Source: Sinonovacula constricta (lineage: Eukaryota > Mollusca > Bivalvia > Cardiida > Solecurtidae). Taken from it: a stretch of 64,000 nt of DNA. The notes below the pieces were generated by a model. The model searched no databases, was not told the DNA's origin, and saw nothing but the letters and a program-made list of their open reading frames with translations. Within the stretch, counting starts at the first letter, position 1, and the number at the start of each line of letters is the position of its first letter. The translations under genes were made by a program, and so were the position numbers. The DNA lies in contig CM017556.1 in the NCBI GenBank assembly GCA_007844125.1, positions 69,974,360-70,038,359 of the forward strand, read 5' to 3'. Shown here one piece after another: positions 24,061 through 36,529 of the stretch.

Positions 24061-25847
24061 AAATTAAGTCTTTGAGCTCCTTATAAATGACAGTTCGTGG
24101 TCAGGGTTCCATTTAAATAAGTCATAGCTGTTTAGACTTGAACTAGGTTTGTACGCCGTAAAATCCTTTCTTTTAAAACTATGTTTACTGGTAACTGGGA
24201 AGTAATCGGAGAAATCTTCATCACCAATAAAAAAAGTCAGAAATGTATGTTAATAGAGGTGACAATAATAAAACAAATCAACACACTCGTGCCCTCATTT
24301 GAAGTAAACATAAAATTGCTTTATCACCAAAGAAACGACCATTAGCAATGTGTATGTAATGCGTACAGCACATGCCAGTAAGAGAGGAACCGAATTTATT
24401 CGATTTTATTTTCTTGGTATGTCAAATGGATTACTTGGGTAGTCAGTATTATATCTAAATATATTTGATGCTTTAAATGCTGTATCCGAAAGTTTGTTAC
24501 ATTGTTTTTATTTCACTCAAACGAAATGTGTCGTTACCTATAAACGATCATCCGAAATATATAGGTGGCATAAATCCATATGAAAAGAATGTATAACTCC
24601 ACACTTGTTATTACAAAAGTACTTCTTAACCGAGCTATGCTGCACAAGTAGCTCTTTTTCTTTACTCTAAGCAAACCGCGTGGCCTCATTGAGATACAAT
24701 TACATGATCACACAGGTAACTAACTTTGACATCAATATCATTTTTTAGCTGACAGGTTTATTGTGGCTTTTATAGATTTCGAAATAATGGGCATTTTAAG
24801 TCATATATTTCACGATTTGTAATGTTAAAAGTTTGAATATATGCTACAAACAGCCTTTACCTTAATAAAAATACAACTTTATCTTGCAACTATAGACGCC
24901 TTCACCGTTACATATTTTGGCAAACAGATATAGAGGCACAGTGTACACATTTAGCATATTGTTAAAACGAATCAACAGTTAAACGAATAGTATTTTTTCT
25001 TATAAGGCATGTACTAGTTTAATTTGTTATACTTTTAAAGCATTCACGTAGCAACGACATCAACACAGTCATGTTCCAATAGTTTGACTTGGCAAAAAAT
25101 TAACATCTCCTGTGAAGTCTTGTTAGTGACTAGAAAACCTGCTGGTAAATGTCACACGAGAAAAGTATGCGTCTTCAAGTAACGACAAAGTCGAAGGTGG
25201 CAGTTTGCAAGAACAATGACGAAATATGTTTTAAGTTAGTTCAGTGAATGTTTCTTCCACACATAAGTTTGACCAGTATAGGTATATTGATTTAATTGTC
25301 AATTAAGGTACTTTGAACGGCTTCCATGTTACCGAAATACCATTTTTAAGTGATTTATTGTCACTAAAATAATCATTTTAAACATGTTTTTAATGTATTT
25401 CAATTTGGCATCGTTTGCATCGCCCTTGATGCTTCGTATCAACTGTTTTCGTCTATGAACCTAAGAATTTATTTAGGTCATGCGTCTTGTACTACATTTA
25501 CTTTTTGAACTATCACATTCATGTTAAACTATCAGGAAAACTTTCTTGTTTAAAGTGTACCTGGGTTGACAGTTATTTTATACTCTAAAGCATTAATAAG
25601 ATATAAAACAAGCTTTTTAAGACTTAACCGAGATATTCGTGTTCATTTCATTGCACGGGGTGGTCAAACTTGTAGTGTTCCTGTGAGTTTTTTTCTTACG
25701 ATTCATATTGGTAATTTCCGTACTCTGTCGGATTGACGTCACATAAAATACACAAAAGAACGATAGCCATTTTGTTTGTTTACGTAAAATAAGGAATTTA
25801 TTTGTAAAGTTGCGAAATTGTAGAGTTTTCAAGGCAGATATGCCTTG

Positions 25848-25850
<3 letters not shown>
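24061..25850. other. non-coding sequence
   Basis: No gene or repeat recognised; uniformly AT-rich. Confidence 0.45.
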
Positions 25851-25900
<50 letters not shown>

Positions 25901-25922
25901 TGTGTGTGTGGGGGGGGGGGGG
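25851..25922. repeat. compound (AG)n-(TG)n-G(n) microsatellite
   Basis: About 48 bp of AG, then TG, then a run of 12 G. Confidence 0.98.
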
Positions 25923-26970
25923 CACAAAAAAACGAAGAAATAACATATGTTACACCAATCCGAGTAGAAGGTTTGCTCATAATATTCCATATATACATTA
26001 TTAGCCCTAACCTAATCCTAATTTGTTTAATATTTTTTTCTTTCTGAAACAAATTATTATTTAGACTGTAATTGTAAATCCCAGTTTGTTGTAAAAATGC
26101 AATAACACTCACCGTTTGAAACCAAACAGTCAGGTCTACTAAATGAGTACACGAGTACGCAGAGTAGCACATTACACACTCGTAAAACGGTAAAAGCGTT
26201 CAAACTAAATCGTTTTTGTGCATCACACCCATGTATATTTTGTTCAATGTGAGCGAACACATAATCGTTCGCGAAAATGATTTCTTATGAACGTTTTCTA
26301 TACAAGCAGATATAAATTCAACAAGGTACTGGACATACTAAAGTTTGGTAGGGAATATCGACTTTCAATTGCCAATTGTGGACTAAGAGATCTGAATACA
26401 TGAAGCTGTGACGTCAGTTGTGTTGTGTAGGAGAAAGATTGTCGAATAAGATCCTTCAAGTGAAAGGATAAATATATATTGTCACAATATTGTATATTGA
26501 CTTGCATATCGAAAAGTGCTATACTTCATCCACAAAGCCATAGAAATATCCTTGAGGTTTTTATGAGAGAGCAGGATTATGATTTGACTTGAGAAGTGTG
26601 CGAGGTTGCAATGAAAGGCTCTATAAAACCACCTTTAGCTAAAAGTTTTATTTGATATGAAGGCGCATTTGTAAGTTATTAATCTATTTTTCAGTTTAAA
26701 ATAGCATTTAAGCTTACATTAATAGTATTTTCATTGGACATATTAAGTATTTAAGTATTTTGGTATACGACATTGTGGAAACAAGATGATTGTACTAGTA
26801 AATGGACAGTACATATGTTTAATTATGATTTGAACCGTAGGAATGATTGAAATGTATATAAGCATGAACAGAGGAATGATACAAAATTGATTCAGAGTGA
26901 CAAGTTGAACGATAGGACTGATAAATGTGATAAATAATGTAAAAATAGTAATACAATATGATCAACGTAT
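25923..26970. other. non-coding sequence
   Basis: No gene or repeat recognised. Confidence 0.45.
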
Positions 26971-26972
26971 TT

Positions 26973-27456
26973 TTGGGTGGTATCCGACAGTTTGCCTATG
27001 TCAAATTTATGTAACAATATGTAACAATATTTGACCTCTGTCTGAGGTATTTGTGCATAGTTTCTGCAAAAATATCATACTTCAGTCTAAGCTTAGACGA
27101 TTTATACAGTATCTTAATTCTAGGAAAGTTAAACTCGTTAATCAACATTTAAATATTCATTCTTTTTTAATCTATAAATAAAAACGTTTGGGATTCCTTC
27201 TAAAAATAGACATCGACGTCAGAGCGGATGACGTGAATGAACTTAAACATAAGTGGTCACGAGTTTAAAAATAGCTAATTGTGCAGCGTGGCTCAGATAG
27301 GAAATACATTTTTGTAAAGACGATTGTGTCGTAATGGTTCACTTTTCACACAGGCGTAGGACATCATTACACATCATTTCGCGAGATCTGTTCAGATAAC
27401 AATTATTTTTTGTTTTAATGAAAAACATTTTGGTCCAAACTGTGGGATACTATCTG
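26973..27456. mobile_element. PIF/Harbinger-like MITE, copy 2
   Basis: About 484 bp. The left end GGTGGTATCCGACAGTTTG pairs with the right end CAAACTGTGGGATACTATC as an inverted repeat. The internal block AGACATCGACGTCAGAGCGG and the right third align with copy 1 at 5.5-5.9 kb. The target duplication is no longer recognisable, so this copy is probably older. Confidence 0.75.
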
Positions 27457-29305
27457 TAAAGTGATCAGTGCAGAAGTGACGCTTTAAAATGTTATATATG
27501 TTCCTGTGTGAACTGCATAGTGATTTGATATGGACTGTCGTGTAAACATGCATTCATGTTTAGTTTAAAAGAAAAAAAAGTCATGACATTTTATGATGTT
27601 TAATTTGAACTGAATTTTGTGAAACCGTGCTTATAATATACCATTTATTGTTCATTGATATTACTGCAGATGTGACTGATATTGCCTGTTTTGTATAAGG
27701 AACTCTATTTTGAATTAACATGTTCAAACAGGAATATTTAGCTGTCAAATATTGGTTAATAATTGAATATTAGAACCTTGATATGATATTGTAGGTTTTC
27801 TATACATTGAGTACATATATTTTCCTATGTCTTAATGTTTTATATCATAATCAAGTGTATGTCTGTAAATAATTAGTACAGATTGTTAGAAAAGAGAGAA
27901 TGAACACGATAAATGTATTGTGAGAAAGTATATACGGAGCAAACTTCGACGGAGAGTGAAATGTGTCTCCTGGCAGAATGCATAGCCCTAGTTCTATGTA
28001 CATTACATAACAAATTCAGATCTACAGGTAACAGTTCTCTTCTAAATATGATGGCAGTTAAATTCTACTTTTAATGGCATTGATGTAACAAATACAGAGT
28101 TAATCCCTATAGAAGGTAATTTATAACCTTGTGCCATGCTAAGTAATAACCTGGAGAAGTCATATGAAAGAAGATGGAAGAATGGTTGAATGAATATATG
28201 TATCAATTAGCAATTAGGAGATTAATTATAAATATGTATTAATTGGTAGACTAGTAGAGGAATATGAGGTTGGGGAGAGAAGGAAGAATGTAAGATTTGG
28301 GTGCGACAGTCAGTTCCGATGTCTCAGAGAGACATTGATGTTTGAGACAGTAGGAAATTGTAAAGGATATGGTCGAGGTAGCTGTTATGTGTTAAGGCAG
28401 CAGAGAGGTAAGTTATGTAGAAAAGTTTGTGATGAAGAGAAAAGTAGCGATTACCAGGTAAGGGTATATAATTGATTAGCATATCATACTGATGAGGATC
28501 AAACCAGATGCCTAAAAGGAAAAGAAATAAAATGAAAACGAACATACGAATTTGTAATTGTACCAAATCCCCTATATGACAACAACTTTCAACATCGCTG
28601 GGTAGTAGTACAATGAAACAGCAAACACATAGACAATCGTGTTTTATTAAAGAAAAATACCGTGATTTAACAATAAAAAAACAAATTGTGTTAACATACC
28701 AAAAATGTGAAATTAAAATGTGTACATTACTAATAAGAAGATAAGAAGACGTTGCATATTGACTGTGGTCTATTGTTCGCTACTATATCAGAAACGTTTA
28801 TCTGTTGACGAATTTAAAATGCTGATCACTTAGACCTAAGTTAGCGTTGTTAAATTAAAAACAACAACACAATCATCTTGATTAAATCGTAGACTAAGTT
28901 TAACCGGCAAAAAGTTAAAGTTTTCCGAAATGCACTATCTTACTAGAAGGCTCGATGTCCGACTAACAACGATTTCTACACGTCCTCAATATATTACTGC
29001 TGGCAAACCCTTTTAATTTGAAAGATTGAAATATCACTTGTATCATTCAGACTTTGTACAGGTCATACATAAATAAAGTAATAAATAATAATGTCTTAAT
29101 AACAATAAAATAATAGTTAACTATGTGCATATACCACAGCTCACAATTCAGATTAATGTCAATCGTACACACAGTGTGCGCAAGTGCAAGTTGAAAAAAT
29201 GGAATTATGTTGACATGGTAAATGCAATTGGGAAAATAAACATTTATTATACGTACAATATCAATATTATTGAAAAATTTAACAGCTGACAGTTAACTAG
29301 CTACA
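27457..29305. other. non-coding sequence
   Basis: No gene recognised. A minus frame of 80 codons at 28324-28566 has no domain and sits in AT-rich DNA. Confidence 0.4.
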
Positions 29306-29309
29306 TGAA

Positions 29310-30935
29310 TGGTTTTCGGCGGATCCTGCCATGTTCAACATACATATTGGGCATTCTGCTGTGTTTAGATGTCGGACGTTTTAAGATGATGTCATCAATA
29401 TTCAGGGAGATTGTAAAAACGGTTTCCGTAATAATTTCACCAGTTATCAACGAGATGTTTTCGCGTGTTCACTAGATATATACGAGTCTTGCTGTGGTCG
29501 CAAGATACAAAGGCTGTTACAATGGTTTCGATTGGTGATGTCCTGTGCTCAATAAAAGGGTGATTGCAAGAGTTTCCAGCGGTGCCGTGATGTTTTCAGT
29601 AGATACAAGTGGTTAGTGGTTTCCGGCGGGACCTTGCTGTGTCACTAGATATGGCTGATTGTTAGAGTTTCTCACACATCTTTATGTATTTATTAAATAT
29701 GGGCAATCGAGTTTCTGCTGTTCTCACTAGATGTTGGTGATTGTAAGCGTTCTTGTCGTCGCCTTGCTGGGTTCATAAGATATTGGTGTTTGTTAGAGCG
29801 CCTAGCGTGGCCTAGCAGTGTTTACTATGTATTCTTGATTGTTAGAATGCCTGGCGTCGCCTTGCTGTGTTCACTAGATAGGGGTGATTGTTAAAGTTCC
29901 TAGCAGTGCCATGCTGTGTTCACTAGTCTTTGGTGATTGTAAGAGTTCTTGGCGTCGCCTTGCTGTGTTCATTAGATATTAGTGTTTATTAGAGTGTTTT
30001 GCGTTGCCTTGCAGTGTTCACTATGTATTCTTGATTGTTGGAGTGCCTGGCGTCGCCTTGCTGTGTTCACTAGATAGGGGTGATTGTTAAAGTTCCTAGC
30101 AGTGACTTGTTGTGTTCACTAGATGTTGGTGATTGTAAGAGTTCTTGGCCTCGACTTGCTGTGTTCACTAGATATTAGTAGGTGTTAGAGTGTTTTGCGT
30201 TGCCTTGCTGTGTTTAGCTGATTGTTAGAGTGCCTGGCATCGAATGCCATACTTACTAGGTACGAGTGATTGTTAAAGCTCCTGGCGGTGCCTAGCTGTG
30301 TTCACTAGATGGCGGTAATTGTAAGAGTTCTTGGCATCGCCTTGCTGTGTTAACTAGATACTGGTGATTCTTAGTGTGCATAGTGTTGCAGTATTTTCTA
30401 GGTATAAGTGATTGCTAAAGTTTCTGGTGGTGCCTTGCCGTGTTCTCTAGATGTTAGAAATTGGTTGAATGTCTGGCGTCGCTTTGTTGTGCTCACTAGT
30501 TATTGGTGATTGGTGAAGTCTCTGGCAGTACCTTGCTGTGTTCACTAGAAGTGATGATTGTAAGCTTGCCTGACGGCGCCTTGTTGTGTTCACTGGGTAA
30601 TGGTGTTGTTAGAGTTCCTGGCGTTGCCTTGCTGTGATCACTAGGTGTTGGTGATCGTTAAAGTTTCCGTCGGTGTCTTGCTTTGTTTACTAGATATTGG
30701 TAACTGTAAGAGTTCCTGACAGTGCATAGTTGTGTTCAGTGGATATCGGTGTTGTTATAGGTCCTGGTAATGACTCACTGTGTTCACAAGACATGCGTAA
30801 ATATGAAGTGTTTTTGGTTTGACATTCGGGTGGTGCCTTGCTGTGTTCAGGAAATCTGGCTTGTTTATTTAGTTCAGGCCTCTTCTTGCTGTGATCACTA
30901 GATTTGGGTAGTTGTAAAAGTTCCAGGCGGCGCAC
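29310..30935. repeat. 49-bp minisatellite with 196-bp higher-order repeat
   Basis: About 33 diverged copies of a 49-bp unit built on CCTTGCTGTGTTCACTAGAT, TGGTGATTGTTAGAGTTCC and TGGCGTCG. A marked unit (TTCACTAGATAGGGGTGATT followed by AAGTTCCTAGCAGTG) occurs at 29860 and at 30056. The offset is 196 bp, four units, and the intervening units also correspond. The array thus shows tetrameric higher-order structure. No coding. Confidence 0.92.
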
Positions 30936-31744
30936 CTTCATTACCCCCACGCCAAGGCAGGTTCCCTATAATGTGTACAAATAAACTTTAACCCTTAGAT
31001 ATAATTTGCGTAGGAATACTCAAGTAAGTATATTGGGGTGAATTATAAGTATAAAAGGGAAAATGTTAGTGTACACGTTTAAACTTTAAAACAATTGTTC
31101 GAGAGGCGTACTTTCCATCCATTTGTAAAAAAAGTCAATTCTATCACTTGTTTTAGTCTGCTTTCTGTGGAAACCCGATACTCTGGTAGTTGTGGTGACG
31201 TTGCCCATAATAATGGTTATATGGTTATATGGCTATATTTGATTTGTTTTTAATAAAGAAAGCTCTAGCGACGGATGCAATTTTCAGTAGGGGCGTCCTT
31301 GGCTAAGTGGTTAGAGAACTTAGTATAGTCGAGTTGTAATTTCTTAGCACCTCGCCCCCCTCCCCCCCCCCCCCCCTACACACTTTTTCCCGTTAGCCCC
31401 CCAGCGTTAGGATTAGAGTGCGGGTAGGGGTAAGAACATAAAGTAGGGAACACTCCCAGGCTGACATTCGGTGTGCCGGTGATTTTACCTAGACATTAGT
31501 TTTGAGTCTTCCATTTTCCAACAATAATTTTAGGACGTCGCCAATTTGACAATGGTTTTGTCGGTACAAAACATTGATTAAACAGATTTCAGTAAAAAAA
31601 TGATGTATCAGTTAATATATTAAATATATAAAATATAAATATATTGTACTATAAGTTATTAAACTTTACTTCTTTAAAACAAATGTACTGAGGCATGTAC
31701 AAAAAGTAAATTGCCTAATGAAACATATTTTCAAAAGTACTTAC
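30936..31744. other. non-coding sequence; SINE-head remnant and C-rich tract
   Basis: Contains GGGGCGTCCTTGGCTAAGTG followed by GTTAGAG at 31288-31313, which fits a tRNA-derived SINE 5' head (pol III A box TGGCTAAGTGG). It is cut off before a B box. A C-rich run follows at 31350-31377. The 3' end of the cadherin gene must be farther left, but I could not find its last exon. Confidence 0.4.
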
Positions 31745-31768
31745 GTTTTGGAGGCGGTGGTTTCCGAA
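31745..31768 (-). CDS. cadherin-like gene exon 16: 24-nt microexon in the cytoplasmic tail
   Basis: Acceptor TTTTTTTTTCCAG, exon encoding RKPPPPK, donor GTAAGT. Phase 1 at both ends, so it can be skipped without changing frame. It extends the tail of the previous exon with a second basic-proline motif, echoing RKKPPPP there. Small in-phase exons carrying SH3/WW-type ligands are often alternatively spliced; that is inference here. Confidence 0.65.
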
Positions 31769-32337
31769 CTGGAAAAAAAAATGGATGAATTTCGATTAGT
31801 ATCTTAACATAGCAAGCTATGGAATGAAACACAGCAATAGGGCTTAAGTATCAGAAAAACGATATTATCACAAAACTTGACGTGTATTCATTAACTGACA
31901 CCCATTAATTTGTATAACCCTCTAGTTAGTGAATGGGTTGCAAATGTTTGTCAACATGACGTCGTTTCCCGCTATGAAGTCGCGTACCAAAAATCCTGTA
32001 CCGTAAACTACAATTGAGAGCTGACGCTTACAACAACAACAACTGATTAATTGATTATGTGATGAATTAAACCTGACAATGAATACTGAAAATATTTAAC
32101 TAGTTTGATGAACTCTCATGTTAGATTCTCTTTTTGTACTACTGCTTTAACACATGCAGATGATGTTTGGACTTTGAAAGAAGTATAAAAGTATAGTAAG
32201 GTTCAGTTGTTTTTTTAAAACTTCAAACATTTGGCTTTGGGAAAAATATCGTATTACTAAGGCTTTGGCCTGAAATTGTCGTATTATAAAATACATCAAC
32301 AGCCCAAACAACGGGTTATAGAATTAATAAAACTTAC

Positions 32338-32423
32338 TGGTAATATCTACATACACCGGCGGAGGCGGTGGTGGCGGTGGTTTCTTTCGGAATAATTGAG
32401 GTCTGCGCAGGCGCATCCGGCGG
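32338..32423 (-). CDS. cadherin-like gene exon 15: basic, polyproline cytoplasmic tail
   Basis: Enters in phase 2 (the TG of the previous exon plus C gives Cys). It encodes RRMRLRRPQLFRKK, eight prolines, then VYVDIT. The Arg/Lys-rich start is the usual stop-transfer and inner-leaflet region. PPVY is a PPxY motif, the ligand class of WW domains (Nedd4, YAP families), and the Pro8 run suits SH3 or EVH1 domains. It leaves in phase 1 with donor GTAAGT. Confidence 0.75.
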
Positions 32424-33109
32424 CTGAAATAACAACAATGCATTATTTTCAATGAACTAAACTGCAAATTAAATATCTGTTTGTTTTGATAGTTTAAGCC
32501 AAGCGGCGACAACTTACAATCAATATTGGGTCATGCCTTCAATTTTCGTCTTATCTCATTACGGGTGGTATAATTGATTATGATCAAGTTAAACTTTTTG
32601 ATACATAAATTAATGCGAACAGGAGATGAATCCTATTCAACACATGTGACTGGTAAACCGCCAATGCCTGTATGGTGTCATTTCCGGATAACTCTTCAAA
32701 ATTATAGTACATTAAGTGGTCAAAAATGTCTGTAGCTAAGCAGAAAAGTCCCGTAGACAAATCGATTGTGACATAATATTTCGGTTAAATATCACCTTTT
32801 TGGCAATATAAGAAGACAAATGAGAAAATAAAAAGCAAGTGGCAGCCATCGTTACAATGTATGCCATTGTAGATTTCATGGTTGCTAACGCATTTTATAG
32901 AGGATGTCAATGCAAAAGTTCATGCTTACATCTTAAATTGTATGGTGCTACTCATTGGCTTGATATATGGGCCTGTGCAGTTTGTAATGCTGATTATCAC
33001 AGTTTGCCTGGTTTGATGTTTTACTTTTGCACCAAATCATAGGCCAAACATCGTTTAACCCGAATAAGTGAACAGAAAACTTTTGAGCTTGAAATAGGAT
33101 TACACGTAC
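32424..33109 (-). other. intron between exons 14 and 15
   Basis: AT-rich intron; nothing else seen. Confidence 0.6.
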
Positions 33110-33290
33110 CATGTTTTAAGTGTATTGGAGATGCTGTTGACGCCCTTACATGTATAAACGACCCAGGCTAGTAGCACGCCTATTACAGCAAGAGACAACA
33201 GACTTAACACCAGCCACGGCATGTTGCGACTGTCTTCCTCGAACCTCCGATACCGTTGGGTTGTCGTGGTCGGAGCGGCCGTTGTTGTGT
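33110..33290 (-). CDS. cadherin-like gene exon 14: Thr-rich stalk and transmembrane helix
   Basis: Starts in phase 1 after TTTGCAG. Encodes DTTTAAPTTTTQRYRRFEED, a short Thr-rich, probably O-glycosylated juxtamembrane stalk. The hydrophobic helix PWLVLSLLSLAVIGVLLAWV (about residues 716-735 of the visible protein) follows, then YTCKGVNSISNTLKT. An earlier possible donor, GTAAGG after ACAT at 33149, would leave the wrong phase for exon 15. The donor GTACGT at 33109 gives phase 2 and keeps exon 15 open, so that one is chosen. Confidence 0.8.
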
Positions 33291-34216
33291 CTGCAAACAG
33301 ACAAATTGGAAATTAACAAAAAGGAGAACCACAATAACTAACTTATGATAAGAATGGACAAACAATGTTTAGGTGTAAACGTTCTTAAGGAATAATTAGT
33401 AAGGCAAACTATTTCAACTATGCTGTTAGAACATTTATGCTGACATAGTCCTCTTTTTCAAAACCGTATGAATGTTTTACTAAAATTCTTAAGCATGTGT
33501 TTGCCATTGTTATTAAAAATGAAAATGAATGCAATACGCCTTCACATTTTAAATAAGAAAATGCAATCACGCCAAGCAACATCTTGACAATGTTTCGGGA
33601 ATTCGTAAATATAAAAGCAACAATGTTTTGTTGGGTTCGAAGCACTAGTAATAAATATATTGACAAATCTCAGGCGCCATTTCATTAAAATCAAAGTAAT
33701 GACTGAAATGAGACCTTTTTACCAACACTTTATACTATGATATGACATATTATCTGGAAAATGTACCAATTTTACACACATGTTCTAATTATGCAGCGAC
33801 CAGTGGACACCAGCAAACTTATCCCGTGGATACTATATAAAAACTACACACATTCCATGATATGATGCTTGACTGAGTTTGAACTTTAAATGAATAAACA
33901 GCAGAGAAATTGCGCATGCTGTTTTTTTTTGGACCTTGGCCTACGCATAAATTGGCATATTATTTTATTCAGTTTAAAAATGTTAACGAGCATTATTTGT
34001 ATGAGCTTTTAATTGTGCCAAGGACAATAAGCTACACAGAAGATAGTTATTCATTGTTGGACTCGTCAGTTGTATATTTTTCCTTTCAAATTTCATATTA
34101 GTTAGTGCAGGACGTGTTAAACGAAACATAAAAAGCAAGTTTGTTGAAAACACAATCAACGATTTTTGAGAGTAGTATTGAGGGACATTTATTCGCAGTA
34201 TCACAGTGCCACCTAC
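33291..34216 (-). other. intron between exons 13 and 14
   Basis: AT-rich; no repeat or gene seen. Confidence 0.6.
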
Positions 34217-34531
34217 CGCCGATTATGATGCGGATGGAGGCTGTGTCCGTCAGACCTCCGCTATCGAACACCCGTCCCGAGATGACGACCGACTGGCCGT
34301 AACCCAGGTTGACCAGAGACTTCGCCAGGGTCACAATGCCGTTGTTGTTCACAGAGAAAAACTCCTCGGCTAGGTTAGTTTGGTCCAGGGAGTACACCAG
34401 TGTGCCATATGTGGCCGAGTCACCGTCAGTAGCAGAGATAGTTCCTAGCACAGTGCCAGAAGCACTGTAGTAGCTTGTGTAGAAGGTATACTGTGATGGG
34501 TAGAAATTCGGAGTGTGGTCATTGATGTCCA
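34217..34531 (-). CDS. cadherin-like gene exon 13: membrane-proximal cadherin repeat
   Basis: The largest exon (315 nt, phases 1-1), holding one whole repeat. It begins VDINDHTPNFYPSQYTF, a canonical DxND-x-x-P calcium linker. It continues with GTVLGTISATDGDSATYGTL (the DxDS-x-x-x-G/N motif), then FFSVNNNGIVTLAKSL and VFDSGGLTDTASIRIII. These are the diagnostic cadherin calcium-site and strand motifs. It is the best conserved repeat of the protein and the only one not split by an intron. Confidence 0.9.
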
Positions 34532-34549
34532 CTGGAAAATGCATGTCTC

Positions 34550-34860
34550 TATATAATTTTTAGCAAAACATATAAATAACACGTCTCAATTTAGTTGAAA
34601 GCAAATTATATAAATACACGCGCTTTTACAGTTTATAGCAAAACCTAGCGAAATACATGTTTATATACAATTAATAGCAAAATTTTGCAAGTGTATTTAC
34701 AGTTCACAGCAAAACATCAAAAACATGTCTCTATACAGTTATAGCAAAACAACTGTTAATAGCAAAACATATTAAAATATACGTTACTATACAATTGATA
34801 GCAAAACATCAAAATACAAATGTTAACATATTAAAATGCATGTATTTATAGAGATGAAAA
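34550..34860. repeat. AGCAAAACAT tandem-like motif repeats
   Basis: The motif (A/T)ATAGCAAAAC(A/T) recurs about eight times at irregular spacing of 35-60 bp with ACATGT/TATATACA spacers, suggesting a degenerate minisatellite. Confidence 0.6.
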
Positions 34861-34949
34861 TATATTTTTATATTTTTAAATAACTTTTCCATTATTTTTT
34901 AAAAATAATTAGTGTATACACGTTGTCCAGAATACGATATAAAACGGTA

Positions 34950-36529
34950 TCCAACTGTGGCCCCCTAGAAATTGTGGGAACGTGAGGCGGCCCTTAATCG
35001 CAGTTGCCTCCGGGATCCCCTTGGACTGGAGTCAGTAGCCGTACTAAGCCGCACTCCATTCTCATGGCTATAAGCTACCTAAATCTGGTAGGCAGTTTGG
35101 CTTCTGCGGCAGCCATAGACTGATGCTCTTGTGTAATGGCCACTGGCTCGGTGGATGACCCCCCTGGGGAGGACAGCAGCGAGGCACATAGCCCGACTGC
35201 GGGAATGGTTAAGGTCTCCTCAAAGACGCAGCAAAGGACGGCAGCCAGAACAGGCGATTCTGTAAATACTGTTTCAACAATATCATGGCTAGTGATAAAT
35301 TTTCATTAGGCGGTGCCGGCAGCTGTCGTATGTGTGCCGGTAGTGTCTCGAGTTTGGCTGACTCTCGGGTGCTGGAGGCAGCGTCCGGTTATCAAGGCAA
35401 AGCCAGCGAGCACTCGACCAAATTTAGGACTACCACGTGGAACGTCGGCACCATGACTTCAGAAGAGAGAAAGTGAGGTGGTCGAGACATTGCCACTTTA
35501 AGAAACGTGGATATCTGTGGGTGAAAGAACACAAATGGGCTAGATATGTTACAATCAATTTAAAAAGAGTAGTGGTCGTGGTGGAGCCGGCTTTATGTTG
35601 AAAGATAGGTAGATGAAGTCTTTGATGTACAACTTATCTCCGACAGGATCATCCCTCTTAGGCTCAGTCATTGGCAAAGTAGTCTTCACCTTTATCCTCG
35701 TAAATGCGTCATTAGGTCGGCCAATCAGAAGCCAGTAAAGAATATTATACGACCAACTACAAATTGTAGTCTCCAAGGTTCCAGCCTCTGAGGTTCAACG
35801 GGACTGAAATGGTTACCCGAGCTCTGACAGTTTGAAAAGGTCCACTACGATTATTGTGTCAGAAATATCGAAGGAGAAAGAGAGTTGGAGTTTGCTTTGG
35901 AAAATGACCTTGCTATTGGTGACACCTGTTTCTGAAAGAGAGAGAAAGAGAGACAGACAGACAGAGAGAGACAGAGACAGAGAGAGACAGAGACAGAGAA
36001 AGAGAGAGAGAAGAAAGAGGAGATATAGAGTATCTGTCACACCTAGTCACAGCTGAAACTGTTGGGTCCATTGATTCTGTGAATGCAATAGAAGAAGTGT
36101 GATCTTCACTCAGGGGCCCACTCTTAGGAGCAGACTCTGAGATGTGCGACCTCTCCAAAAGCTACCAATGGAAGCATGAAACGTGATGGTGGCATGATTG
36201 AAGATTTCGGCAACTAAGCTAGCTCGCTTTAAGCTTACAAGTCATTGACCAAAGCTGGCAAGACAAATAAAGTTAAGGCGGACAAAGCCATATACAGTGA
36301 GACTAAACCTGTGGCTAAGGATATTCTCTGGCTTGCCAAATCTGAGGCCGACACTTGCCAATAGCTCATCCGTTGAGCGCTTAATCAGTGATGAGGTCAA
36401 GATGAAAGCATGGGTTGAACACTATGCAAGACTGCTAAAGCACTGCTTGTGTTTGTGTAGCCAATCGACTTAACTTGCCCATTGTGCTTTCTGTGCAGGG
36501 TCCTTCCCCGCCTGTCAGTAGTAGTACAC
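34950..36529 (+). mobile_element. non-LTR retrotransposon, 5' part (leader and endonuclease region), interrupted
   Basis: A GC-richer leader at 34975-35280, then a frame with FRTTTWNVGTMTSEERK and RNVDICG. This corresponds to the start of an apurinic-type endonuclease (ATWNVGTM ... VDICCVQE). Farther on, near 36.38 kb, RLISDEVKMKAWVEHYARLL and then GPSPPVSSS match the linker before the RT domain of the same LINE family. A GA-rich simple repeat sits inside. Many stops: a dead copy. Its 3' half resumes at 39.25 kb, beyond a Gypsy insertion. Confidence 0.75.
35936..36026. repeat. (GA)n/(GACA)n microsatellite
   Basis: Compound GAGA and GACA repeat embedded in the LINE. Confidence 0.95.

Noticed and set aside
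28490..28540. Possible hammerhead ribozyme core (CTGATGAG)
   Set aside because: No matching stem II and no correctly placed GAAA; chance motif.
30690..30950. 86-codon minus frame rich in Ser/His/Glu
   Set aside because: Lies entirely in the 49-bp minisatellite and follows its period.
33110..33149. Ending exon 14 at the earlier GTAAGG donor (33149)
   Set aside because: It leaves phase 1 and puts stops into exon 15; the donor at 33109 keeps the frame open.
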